In this document: in pieces, positions 42,077 through 48,347 of the stretch
Numbering within the stretch: the stretch's first letter is position 1
Layout of the letters: every line of letters starts with the position of its first letter
Source of the DNA: Pseudomonas lopnurensis
GTDB lineage: Bacteria; Pseudomonadota; Gammaproteobacteria; Pseudomonadales; Pseudomonadaceae
Length of the DNA stretch: 48,347 nucleotides
Assembly (NCBI RefSeq): GCF_015070855.1
Contig: NZ_JADDIX010000061.1
Span: 13,294 to 61,640, forward strand
Direction: 5' to 3'
Made by a program: the position numbers and the translations under genes
The notes under the pieces: generated by a model
Told to the model about the DNA's origin: nothing
The model's input: the letters and a program-made list of their open reading frames with translations, nothing else
The model's database searches: none

Positions 42077-42834
42077 AGGGCGAACTCCTTGCGCACCGCG
42101 GCGACGATGCCGTCGACGATATCCTCCGCCAGCCGCTGGCCCTTCGCCGCGCTGGAGCCTTTCGCCGAGGACAGCACGCCGGACGGCGGTACCCACTCGA
42201 TGCGGCTGGGGTACATGTCGTAGGGCGGGAAGTCGGCGGGACCGTCGTCGGGGATGCGCTCCAGCGCCACCAGACTGGGGTGGTAATGCAGCATCAGCGA
42301 GGTCTCGATGACCGCCGCATGCTCCAGGGCGAAGCCCGGAAAGCCCTCGGGGAAGACATCGGTGAGGGTCTGTTCGCGGCAGAAATCCCAGTGTTCCAGG
42401 CGCATCACGTCGAGGCCGGCATCCGGCCCCAGCTCACGCAGCGCCAGTTGGATGCCTTCGGCGACGAACCACTGGTTCTCGTAGTGGCCGACCACCAGCA
42501 CCAGGCGGCGCACGCCATGGCGATGGAATTCGCGCACCGCGTCGCGCACCAGCGCGCTGAGAGTCGCGCCGTCCAGGCTGGTGGTGCCACAGAAGTGCTG
42601 GCCGCCGCCGCATTTTGGCTGCGACTTGTAGCCGTAGGACAGCGCCGGTGCGACCAGCCCGCCGACCTGCCGGGCGACGTCGGCGCTGATCGCGCTGGCC
42701 AGCAGCGCGTCGGTGCCCAGCGGCAGGTGCGGGCCGTGCTGCTCGGTGGCGCCGCACGGCAGCAGGACCACGGCGCCTTCGCGCACGCGGCGTTCGTAGT
42801 CGACCCAACTGAGTCGGTCCATGTGCACGATCAT
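42073..42834 (-). CDS. Creatininase-family amidohydrolase
   Basis: A 253-residue enzyme very like Pseudomonas creatininase, which opens creatinine to creatine. The metal ligands appear in order: E31 and H33 (ATEQHGPH), D42, H117 and E119 (VGHYENQW). PALSYGYKSQPKCGGGQHFCGTTSLDGATL, LPCGATEQHG and FPPYDMYPSRIEW-like segments are strong family signatures, and ETSLMLHYHPSLV and LSSAKGSS follow. One gating tryptophan known in creatininase (W174 in my recollection) appears to be F168. ATG 42834 has AGGAG upstream. No creatinase or sarcosine oxidase is in the window, so the real substrate may be another cyclic guanidine or lactam. Confidence 0.88.
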   Translation of the reverse strand: MIVHMDRLSWVDYERRVREGAVVLLPCGATEQHGPHLPLGTDALLASAISADVARQVGGLVAPALSYGYKSQPKCGGGQHFCGTTSLDGATLSALVRDAVREFHRHGVRRLVLVVGHYENQWFVAEGIQLALRELGPDAGLDVMRLEHWDFCREQTLTDVFPEGFPGFALEHAAVIETSLMLHYHPSLVALERIPDDGPADFPPYDMYPSRIEWVPPSGVLSSAKGSSAAKGQRLAEDIVDGIVAAVRKEFAL

Positions 42835-43715
42835 GCGCAGGTGCTCCTTATCGCGGCGGGGACGGGACGTTCGGGCCAGCCGGCGATCAGCGCGGCGGCG
42901 GTAATCAGTGCGGCACCGAGCCATTCGTTAGGGCCGATGGCATGGCTGCCGAACCAGGCGGAGGAGAGCACCGCGGCGATCAGCTCGAACACCACCAGCA
43001 CGGCGGCGCGACCGGCCTCCAGATGAGTAAGGCCGTACTGCACCGCGGCCATGCTGACCAGCCAGATCAGGGCGAACAGGCCGAGCTGCCAGGCCAGGGT
43101 GAAATCGATGGGCGGCGGAACCTGTCGCAACAACAGGCAGAAGAGCGCGCCGAGCAGCGCGCTGCCGACGAAGCTGACCAGCGCCTTGCTCGCCAGCGGC
43201 ACCCGGTCGGCGGCACGTGTCGCCAGGTTGTTGAGACTGAAGGCCAGCCCGGCGGATAGCGCCAGCCAGTCGTTGGCGGCGAGCGGCTCCAGGGTCGTGT
43301 CGCCGATGCCCAGGGTCAGCGCGATGCCCAGCATCGCCAGCGCCAGGGCGAAGAGCCGCGCAGCACTGAATCGTTCGCCCAGCAGCAGCCAGCCGCCGAG
43401 CATCGCCCAGACCGGAGCCAGGTAGAACAACAGCATCACCCGTACCACGTTGCCTTCGGCCAGGGCAGTGACCAGCGCAGCGGTGGCCCAGCCGCCGCAC
43501 AGGCCCATGGTGATCACGTGGCGATACTGGCTCGCCCACTCCCGGCGTTGCTGCCAGAGCACCGGCAGTGCCAGCAGACTGAGCAGGCTGTAGGTCAGCA
43601 GCACCAGCGGCATGCCGGCCAGGCCGCGCGCGGCGAAGAACTGCAGCGGCAACCAGCCCAGGCCCCACATCACGGCGCCGCCGACCAGCATGCTTTGCGG
43701 CATCAGGCTGGTCAT
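42831..43715 (-). CDS. DMT-superfamily (EamA) transporter
   Basis: A 294-residue inner-membrane protein with ten predicted segments in two EamA repeats (GGAVMWGLGWLPLQFFAARGL and LALSAGLAFSLNNLATRAADR begin the halves). GGWLLLGERFSAARLFALALAMLGIAL is the typical repeat end. Members move small metabolites, often outward. In a guanidine-controlled operon it could export guanidine or a by-product, or import the substrate; the sequence does not decide. ATG 43715 overlaps the SDR stop and its own stop overlaps the creatininase start. It is not a small multidrug-resistance (Gdx) type guanidine exporter. Confidence 0.85.
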   Translation of the reverse strand: MTSLMPQSMLVGGAVMWGLGWLPLQFFAARGLAGMPLVLLTYSLLSLLALPVLWQQRREWASQYRHVITMGLCGGWATAALVTALAEGNVVRVMLLFYLAPVWAMLGGWLLLGERFSAARLFALALAMLGIALTLGIGDTTLEPLAANDWLALSAGLAFSLNNLATRAADRVPLASKALVSFVGSALLGALFCLLLRQVPPPIDFTLAWQLGLFALIWLVSMAAVQYGLTHLEAGRAAVLVVFELIAAVLSSAWFGSHAIGPNEWLGAALITAAALIAGWPERPVPAAIRSTCA

Positions 43716-44470
43716 GCGCCCATCCAGGAGCCGCCGTTGGGCCCGAGCATCTGTCCGGTGAAATAGCTCGCCCGGGGCGAGAGCAGGAAGACGATGGTGG
43801 CGGCCACTTCCTCCGGGGTGCCCAGGCGCGCCATGGGGATCGCCAGCTCCTTGGCCATCCACTGCTCACTCATGTGTTCCGGGCTGACCATGGCGGTGGC
43901 GATCGGGCCGGGCGCGACGCCGTTGACCCGAATGCCGTCGGCGGCGAACTCGCGCGCCAGCGAGCGGGTCAGGCCGATGACACCCGCCTTGGCCGTGCAG
44001 TAGGCGGCGTAGTGCTCGCGGCCGAGAAAGCCGAGATCGGAGGTGACGTTGACGATCGCCCCGCTGCGGCGCGGTTGCATGTGCGCCAGCGCATGGCGGC
44101 AGCAGCGGTAGACCGCGCTGAGGTCGACCCCGAGTACCCGGGCCCAGTCCGCTTCGTCGGTGGCGAGAAAGGGTTTTTCCAGGATCACGCCAGCGTTGTT
44201 CACCAGCATATCCAGCGGGCCGGCGCCGAGGATGGTCTCGAACATCGCCGCCACCGCGGCCGGATCGCTGACGTCGGCCTCGACGGCGCAGGCGTCGCCA
44301 CCATAGGCGATGATTTCCTCGACCAATTGCTCGGCCAGGTCCTGCTGTCCGCAATGGTTGATCCACACCCGCGCGCCCTCGGTGGCCAGCGCCAGGGCGG
44401 TGGCCCGGCCGATGCCGGTCGCGGCGCCGGTCACCAGCGCGACCTGCCCCTGCAGCGCCTGCCCAACCAT
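43712..44470 (-). CDS. Short-chain dehydrogenase/reductase (FabG-like)
   Basis: A 252-residue classical SDR. The cofactor motif is VTGAATGIGRA (TGxxxGxG), with NNAG, a catalytic Ser in NVTSDLG and the YCTAK tyrosine-lysine pair (YxxxK), then PGPIATAMV. N-terminal ALVTGA and C-terminal GQMLGPNGGSWM are typical of FabG-like NAD(P)-dependent enzymes. It probably oxidises an alcohol or carbinol produced earlier in the pathway. Its start overlaps the upstream SDR stop by 1 nt (TGATG). Confidence 0.9.
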   Translation of the reverse strand: MVGQALQGQVALVTGAATGIGRATALALATEGARVWINHCGQQDLAEQLVEEIIAYGGDACAVEADVSDPAAVAAMFETILGAGPLDMLVNNAGVILEKPFLATDEADWARVLGVDLSAVYRCCRHALAHMQPRRSGAIVNVTSDLGFLGREHYAAYCTAKAGVIGLTRSLAREFAADGIRVNGVAPGPIATAMVSPEHMSEQWMAKELAIPMARLGTPEEVAATIVFLLSPRASYFTGQMLGPNGGSWMGA

Positions 44471-45258
44471 CAGTGCATCACCTCGCCATGGCTGACCGAC
44501 AGCGCCTGGCCGGTCAGCGCGGCCGCCAGCGGCGATCCGAGAAAGAGGAAGGTGCCGCCCAGATCGGCGGGAGTCAGCAGCTCAGGGATGGCCTGGTTGG
44601 CGAGGATCGCCGCCAGTTCGGCACTGTCGCTGCGGCCGTTGGCGTCGGCCATCACCTGCAGCGAACGCATCGCCGCGTCGGTGCCGATCCAGCCGGGGCA
44701 TACCGCATTGACCCGGATGCGCCGCGGGCCCAGTTCCCAGGCCAGCGAACGGGTCAGGCCGACCACCGCGTGCTTGCTCGCCACATAGGCGGAAAAGCCC
44801 GGTACGCCCTTCAGGCCCCAGATCGAGGCCTGGTTGATCACGCTGGCGCCGGCGCGCAGGCGCGGCAACAGCGCGCGGGTCAGGCGCTGCATGGAGCCGA
44901 CGTTGTTCTCCAGCAGGGCCGACCAGCGCTGGTCGGCCTCGAAGCTGCATTCGGCCAGCGGCGTGGCGTACTCGACGCCGGCGTTGTTGACCAGCACGTC
45001 GGCCTGCAGGCCGCGACAGGCGAGGTCGTCGGCATACTGCTGCACCGCCTGGCGGTCGCCGAGGTCGAGTGCCGTGCAGTGCAACGGCGTGTCGGCGCCG
45101 AGGGCGTCGGCGAGCTGGGCGAGCGCCTCGGCATCGCGGTCGAGCAGTTCCAGCGTGGCGCCGGCGGCGGCGAAGCTCTGCGCCAGGCCGCGGCCGATGC
45201 CCCCGGCGGCGCCGGTGATGACCACGCAGCGGCCGCGGTAATCCAGTGCCTTGTGCAT
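44470..45258 (-). CDS. Short-chain dehydrogenase/reductase
   Basis: A 262-residue classical SDR. ITGAAGGIGRGLA is the cofactor motif and LLDRDAEALAQL suggests NAD preference (acidic residue at the end of beta2). NNAG, NQASIWG (serine) and YVASK (YxxxK) complete the active site. It is only about 35% alike by eye to the neighbouring SDR, so the two probably act on different intermediates. One base separates it from the desaturase-like gene. Confidence 0.9.
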   Translation of the reverse strand: MHKALDYRGRCVVITGAAGGIGRGLAQSFAAAGATLELLDRDAEALAQLADALGADTPLHCTALDLGDRQAVQQYADDLACRGLQADVLVNNAGVEYATPLAECSFEADQRWSALLENNVGSMQRLTRALLPRLRAGASVINQASIWGLKGVPGFSAYVASKHAVVGLTRSLAWELGPRRIRVNAVCPGWIGTDAAMRSLQVMADANGRSDSAELAAILANQAIPELLTPADLGGTFLFLGSPLAAALTGQALSVSHGEVMH

Positions 45259-45259
45259 G

Positions 45260-46282
45260 TCACACCGCCGTCAGGAAGGAGACGCCCACGGCGCCGTAGA
45301 AGTTGTCGGCCTTGTCCGGCCCTTGGCCGACCACGCCGTAGTCGTCGTCCAGCACGCGGCGCACGCGGTAGCGGTGGAAACTGCCGAGCAGCTTGCGCAT
45401 CGGGATCACCTGGTTGTAGGTGCTGCCGTAGAGCTCGGCGTGCAGCTTGGGCAGGCGGTACCAGGGCGCCACCGGCTTCTCGTGGTGGGCGTTGTGGAAG
45501 GAGAAGTTGAGCAGCAGCAGGTTCAGCGCCGGCCAGCGCTCGGAGACCACGTTGCTGTAGGTGTTCTGCTGCTCGTAGCTGCGGTCGCGGCGCTTGTCCT
45601 CCGGCAGCTTGCCGCCATCTTCCAGCACGGCGAAGGCTTCATAGGTGTGCTGGTAGGCATCGGCGAAGCGCAGCACGCTGAGCATGATCATCCAGGCCAC
45701 GGCATAGAGCAGCACCGCCTTGAGCGAAATCGCGGCCAGCCCGGCGAACAGCAGCATGCGGATCGCCAGCACGCGGGCGACCGCTGACCGGCGGGCGCGA
45801 TGCTTTTCGTTGTCGGTGACGAAGGGCAGGGCGATCACGTAGAAGTGCATGATCAGCTCGACCGCCGGCACGTAGGCCCATTCCAGCGCCAGCACCAGCT
45901 TCTGCAGCCACATCGGGCGCGCCTTGAGAAACGCTTTGCTATCGAAGGTGATCACGTCGGCGCGGTCGACGTGATGGCGCATGTGCTTCTTGCGCAGGTC
46001 CTGGAATTCGGCGTAGCAGCTGCCGCACAGCCAGCTGCAAACGTTGCCGGCCCATTCGTTGTGCTTGGGCACGCTGAAGATCGCGCCGTGGGCGAACTCG
46101 TGGATCAGGTAGGCGGCGATGATCATGCCGTGGGCCAGCAGCAGCGTGCCCAGCGCGTTCAGCCAGCCGTTGGCGGCGAACAGCAGGGCCAGGCCGCCGA
46201 AATAGGCCAATGCGGTATAGAGAATGGCCAGCGTGTTGGGCACTCGGCCGTCGGCATAGCGGTACAGGGGTTTGGCGGTCAT
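45260..46282 (-). CDS. Membrane di-iron fatty-acid-desaturase-like oxygenase
   Basis: A 340-residue integral membrane protein of the fatty acid desaturase/hydroxylase superfamily. The three histidine boxes are H61EFAH65, H100MRHH104 and H263NAHH267, which should bind two irons. About four to six hydrophobic segments flank them. Such enzymes hydroxylate or desaturate, using O2 and electrons from a ferredoxin or similar donor, none of which is seen here. Its place in a guanidine-controlled operon, right after the binding protein, suggests hydroxylation or N-dealkylation of an alkylguanidine rather than lipid desaturation. That is inference. Confidence 0.85.
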   Translation of the reverse strand: MTAKPLYRYADGRVPNTLAILYTALAYFGGLALLFAANGWLNALGTLLLAHGMIIAAYLIHEFAHGAIFSVPKHNEWAGNVCSWLCGSCYAEFQDLRKKHMRHHVDRADVITFDSKAFLKARPMWLQKLVLALEWAYVPAVELIMHFYVIALPFVTDNEKHRARRSAVARVLAIRMLLFAGLAAISLKAVLLYAVAWMIMLSVLRFADAYQHTYEAFAVLEDGGKLPEDKRRDRSYEQQNTYSNVVSERWPALNLLLLNFSFHNAHHEKPVAPWYRLPKLHAELYGSTYNQVIPMRKLLGSFHRYRVRRVLDDDYGVVGQGPDKADNFYGAVGVSFLTAV

Positions 46283-46326
46283 GGTGTTCTCCAGCCTGGG
46301 CGGGCGGCGGCCCGCCTGGCATCGGC

Positions 46327-47328
46327 TTACTGGGCGAGCGCTTCGGTGAACTGGGCGTCGTAGGTCTTGCTGAAGTCGGGGATGGTCGGGATTTGCCCGT
46401 TGTCCTTGAGCAGCTTGGCGATGATCGCGCCGCTGCCGTGGAACGAGTGGGTGTCGTCGCCGGGTGCGAAGCTTTTGGCCATTTCCTCCAGCGGCAGGTT
46501 GTAGGCGCCGGCCATCTGCTCGACGGCTTCTTCGGCGCTGACGCCGAGCACCTCGCCGATGATCTTGGCTGACTCGTCCGGGTGGGCCTGCATGTAGGCC
46601 AGGCCGTCCAGGTAGCCCTGGATCATTGCCTTGATGGCGGCGGGTTTCCTGGCGATCACCGCCTCGTCGAAGACCAGCACGTCGGTGATCAGGCCCGGCG
46701 CATCCTTGGACGAATAGACCACCTTGAACTTGTCGCCAGTGCCCATGGAGAGAATCTGCGAGACGTTGGGTTCATAGGTCACGCCGATCGGCAGGTTGCC
46801 CGAGGCCATGGCGCCGGGGATGCCTTCGGGGGTCATGTTGACCGCATCGATATCCTTCTCGCTCATGCCGTTCTGTTGCAGCGCGTAGGCCAGCAGGAAA
46901 TCCGATGGCGACAGCGGGTTGAAGCCGATCTTCTTGCCCTTGAAGTCGGCGATGGACTGAACCGATGCATCGGCGACGATGGCGTCGCCGCCGTTGGAGA
47001 AGTCGATGGGCATCACCACGCGGTGCTTGAGGCCCTTGGCCACCGAGGCGACCACCTGGTCGTAGGTGAGCATGCCGCCATCCAGCGCGCGGCTGACCAT
47101 GGCGGTGGGAATCAGTGCCGGGTCGTTGAAGAACTGCAGGTCGACGTCCAGGCCATGGGGCTTGAACAGGTCGAGCTTGTCCGCGACGTAGAAGGGGCCG
47201 TAACCGGCCCAGACGACGGTGCCGATCTTCAGCTTCTCGGCGGCCTGGGTGACCAGCGGCGAGAACAGAGCGGCAGCCGCGAGGCTGGCAGCAATGAGGG
47301 TCTTGTTCAGCGAGCGCAGTGTGGACAT
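46327..47328 (-). CDS. ABC transporter periplasmic binding protein (NitT/TauT family)
   Basis: A 333-residue SsuA/THI5-like binding protein. A signal peptide covers about residues 1-29 (LIAASLAAAALFSPLVTQA, cleavage before AEKLKIG). The mature part starts KLKIGTVVWAGYGPFYVADKLDLFKPHGLDVDLQFFNDP and contains GKKIGFNPLSPSDFLLAYAL and MTPEGIPGAMASGNLPIGVTYEPNVSQ. It differs clearly from the TIGR03427-like protein at 30889. It is the first gene after the guanidine-I riboswitch, so it most likely captures guanidine or a substituted guanidine for the permease and ATPase at the operon's end. Confidence 0.9.
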   Translation of the reverse strand: MSTLRSLNKTLIAASLAAAALFSPLVTQAAEKLKIGTVVWAGYGPFYVADKLDLFKPHGLDVDLQFFNDPALIPTAMVSRALDGGMLTYDQVVASVAKGLKHRVVMPIDFSNGGDAIVADASVQSIADFKGKKIGFNPLSPSDFLLAYALQQNGMSEKDIDAVNMTPEGIPGAMASGNLPIGVTYEPNVSQILSMGTGDKFKVVYSSKDAPGLITDVLVFDEAVIARKPAAIKAMIQGYLDGLAYMQAHPDESAKIIGEVLGVSAEEAVEQMAGAYNLPLEEMAKSFAPGDDTHSFHGSGAIIAKLLKDNGQIPTIPDFSKTYDAQFTEALAQ

Positions 47329-47371
47329 GGCGTGATTTCCCTACACATTGGAATGACAGGCACGGGATGAC

Positions 47372-47475
47372 ATCGCGTCTCCCGGGCTTTTATCCCTCCG
47401 TGTAGTCCCGTCCCTGGGACCGGAGAACTCTCGGACCAGCGCCCACTCCCTGTGAGCCGGAACCCTAGTTCTCCT
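47372..47475 (-). ncRNA. Guanidine-I riboswitch (ykkC, subtype 1)
   Basis: Read on the minus strand, the leader contains all the conserved ykkC blocks in order. CUAGGGUUCCG is complementary to about 47458-47468, CUGGUCCGAGAG to 47428-47439, and CGGAGGGAUAAAAGCCCGGGAGA to 47378-47400. The P1 helix is supported by GGAGAACU (complement of 47467-47474) pairing with AGUUCUCC (complement of 47422-47429). The aptamer ends about 45-50 nt before the binding protein start. GGGAU in the 3' block can pair with a downstream AUCCC, a possible expression switch. Subtype 1 binds guanidine and turns genes on. Subtypes 2 (ppGpp, PRPP) are less likely given the conserved blocks and transporter context. Confidence 0.93.
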
Positions 47476-47544
47476 TGAAGCAACTCCTGATTGTGCCAAG
47501 CGTCATGAGTGCCGGAGGCGACTCATCCCGTTCACCTGTGATAG

Positions 47545-47560
47545 AGCAGGTTGCGTGCCA
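47545..47560 (-). promoter_or_regulatory. Sigma-54 (RpoN) promoter of the riboswitch operon
   Basis: TGGCACGCAACCTGCT on the minus strand matches TGGCACG-N4-TTGCW, with exact GG-N10-GC spacing and one -12 mismatch. The transcription start would be near 47534, about 60 nt before the riboswitch. It indicates nitrogen-regulated expression. Confidence 0.75.
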
Positions 47561-47667
47561 TTTTTCGTTTTTTGCTGTTTATCGTTTGGATTCATTGGCT
47601 TGGGATCGATGAGGCGGTTTTGTAGCGCCGCCGGGGCATGAGCCGTGTGCGCACAAATGGGGAGGGG

Positions 47668-47684
47668 TGCGCCGCGATGGTGCC
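47668..47684. promoter_or_regulatory. NtrC-like enhancer site
   Basis: TGCGCC-GCGAT-GGTGCC matches the NtrC consensus TGCACC-N5-GGTGCA at 10 of 12 arm positions. It is centred about 123 bp upstream of the sigma-54 promoter, the usual enhancer distance. Confidence 0.55.
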
Positions 47685-47868
47685 GGTTGGCAGTGATGGG
47701 CTGCCTTGTCAGGTGGCGCTGGCCGGTTATTTTCGGCTGGGTGCCCATTGCGTCCTCCGCTCCCGAAGAACGTGATCCCAGTCATGCTGTCGCCCCTCCG
47801 TGATTGAACCGAACGCCATCATCGCTCACCCTCCGGCCTTCGCCGAACTCAAGGAAGGAGGCCAAGGC
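47685..47868. other. Gap before vgrG
   Basis: No gene is recognised. An in-frame GTG at 47800 could give vgrG a 23-residue extension, but the ATG at 47869 has a much better ribosome-binding site. Confidence 0.4.
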
Positions 47869-48347
47869 ATGCAGGATGCCAACCAGGCGCATATCACTTT
47901 CGCCATCGCCAACCAGGAAACCGATCTGCAGGTAGTGGCCTTCGAAGGCCGGGAGGCGCTCAACCACCCCTATCGCTTCGACATCGAACTGGTCAGCGAG
48001 CGTCCCGACCTGGACCTCGATGCGCTGATCAACCAGCCCGCCTACCTCGCCTTCGGCCCCTCCGGCAAAGGCGTGCACGGCATCATCTACAGCATCGAAC
48101 AGGGCGACTCGGGCAAACGCCTGACCCACTATGCCATCAGCCTGCGGCCGGTCCTCGCCTACCTCGGCCAGAGCGTCGACCAGCGCATCTTCCAGCACCT
48201 GACGGCACCGCAGATCATCGCCGAGGTGCTCGAAGACCATGGCCTGCTCGACGGCACCGACTACCGCTTCCAGCTCGGCCCCTACGTCTACCCCGAACGC
48301 GATTACTGCGTGCAGTACGACGAATCCGACCTGCACTTCATCCAGCG
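47869..48347 (+). CDS. vgrG: VgrG/TssI type VI secretion spike protein (3' partial)
   Basis: The first 160 residues of a VgrG protein, cut by the window edge. FEGREALNHPYRFDIELVSERPDLDLDALINQPA, VHGIIYSIEQGDSGKRLTHYAISLRPVLAYL, RIFQHLTAPQIIAEVLEDHGL and ERDYCVQYDESDLHFIQR are the classic gp27-like N-terminal signatures. VgrG trimers cap the T6SS Hcp tube and deliver effectors. GGAGG lies 7 nt before the ATG. The C-terminal domain and any effector genes lie beyond the window. Confidence 0.93.
   Translation, partial: MQDANQAHITFAIANQETDLQVVAFEGREALNHPYRFDIELVSERPDLDLDALINQPAYLAFGPSGKGVHGIIYSIEQGDSGKRLTHYAISLRPVLAYLGQSVDQRIFQHLTAPQIIAEVLEDHGLLDGTDYRFQLGPYVYPERDYCVQYDESDLHFIQ

Noticed and set aside
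47372..47475. ykkC subtype 2 (ppGpp or PRPP) reading of the riboswitch
   Set aside because: The conserved blocks match subtype 1, and the controlled genes are transport and guanidine-type hydrolases rather than amino-acid or purine synthesis.
47503..47748. Small minus-strand frame upstream of the riboswitch
   Set aside because: It overlaps the sigma-54 promoter and NtrC-like site and has no recognisable protein features.
47782..48336. Minus-strand frame opposite vgrG
   Set aside because: The plus strand carries clear VgrG signatures and a strong ribosome-binding site.

Overview
The window is high-GC DNA from a gammaproteobacterium of the Pseudomonas/Stutzerimonas type. This is inferred from gene content and order (tusDCB-tusE-ybiB next to yccA and tRNA-Ser; nosP-nahK; phrB, tudS-like and TIGR01777 genes near hemH), from Pseudomonas-type REP palindromes and from an ANR/DNR-type box. 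Both ends are cut: the left end lies inside a TonB-domain gene and the right end inside a type VI secretion vgrG.

Layout. 1-7 kb: TonB-like end, PhoX-family Tat protein, UvrD-like helicase, class III sirtuin, and a HemN-like protein that has lost its radical-SAM cysteines but sits behind a perfect FNR-type box. 7-19 kb: a light-response neighbourhood. It holds photolyase, a TudS/DUF1722 protein, a TIGR01777 epimerase, a 332-bp MITE-like element and ferrochelatase. Then comes a short LOV blue-light receptor overlapping (ATGA) a 5TMR-PAS-PAS-GGDEF-EAL protein, divergent from a cobalamin-less LitR-type MerR regulator, followed by pqqF. 19-25 kb: a porin, then NosP (NO sensor) and NahK (hybrid kinase). 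25-30 kb: housekeeping genes (glutathionyl-hydroquinone reductase, ybiB, tusE, tusBCD, yccA, tRNA-Ser) and a HigBA toxin-antitoxin pair. 30-38 kb: a TetR regulator, a guanidine/urea-carboxylase-type binding protein, a type III glutamine synthetase, a divergent alpha/beta hydrolase and an ammonium transporter fused to PAS-GGDEF-EAL.

38-47.5 kb is the most interesting part. Eleven genes on the minus strand are tightly packed, mostly with 4-base overlaps after the first two. They encode an ABC importer (binding protein, permease, ATPase), a membrane di-iron hydroxylase/desaturase, two short-chain dehydrogenases, a DMT transporter, a creatininase, a biuret/guanylurea-hydrolase-like cysteine hydrolase, a metallo-beta-lactamase-fold hydrolase and an HRI1-like protein. 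The leader carries a clear guanidine-I (ykkC) riboswitch. Upstream of it are a good sigma-54 promoter and an NtrC-like site. I read this as a nitrogen-limitation AND guanidine-gated operon for uptake and breakdown of a substituted or cyclic guanidine. No guanidine carboxylase or guanidinase is in the window.

A second theme is c-di-GMP signalling. Within about 25 kb there are inputs for blue light (LOV with GGDEF/EAL), nitric oxide (NosP/NahK) and ammonium (Amt-GGDEF-EAL). All functional statements come from reading the sequence and from family knowledge; no database search was run.
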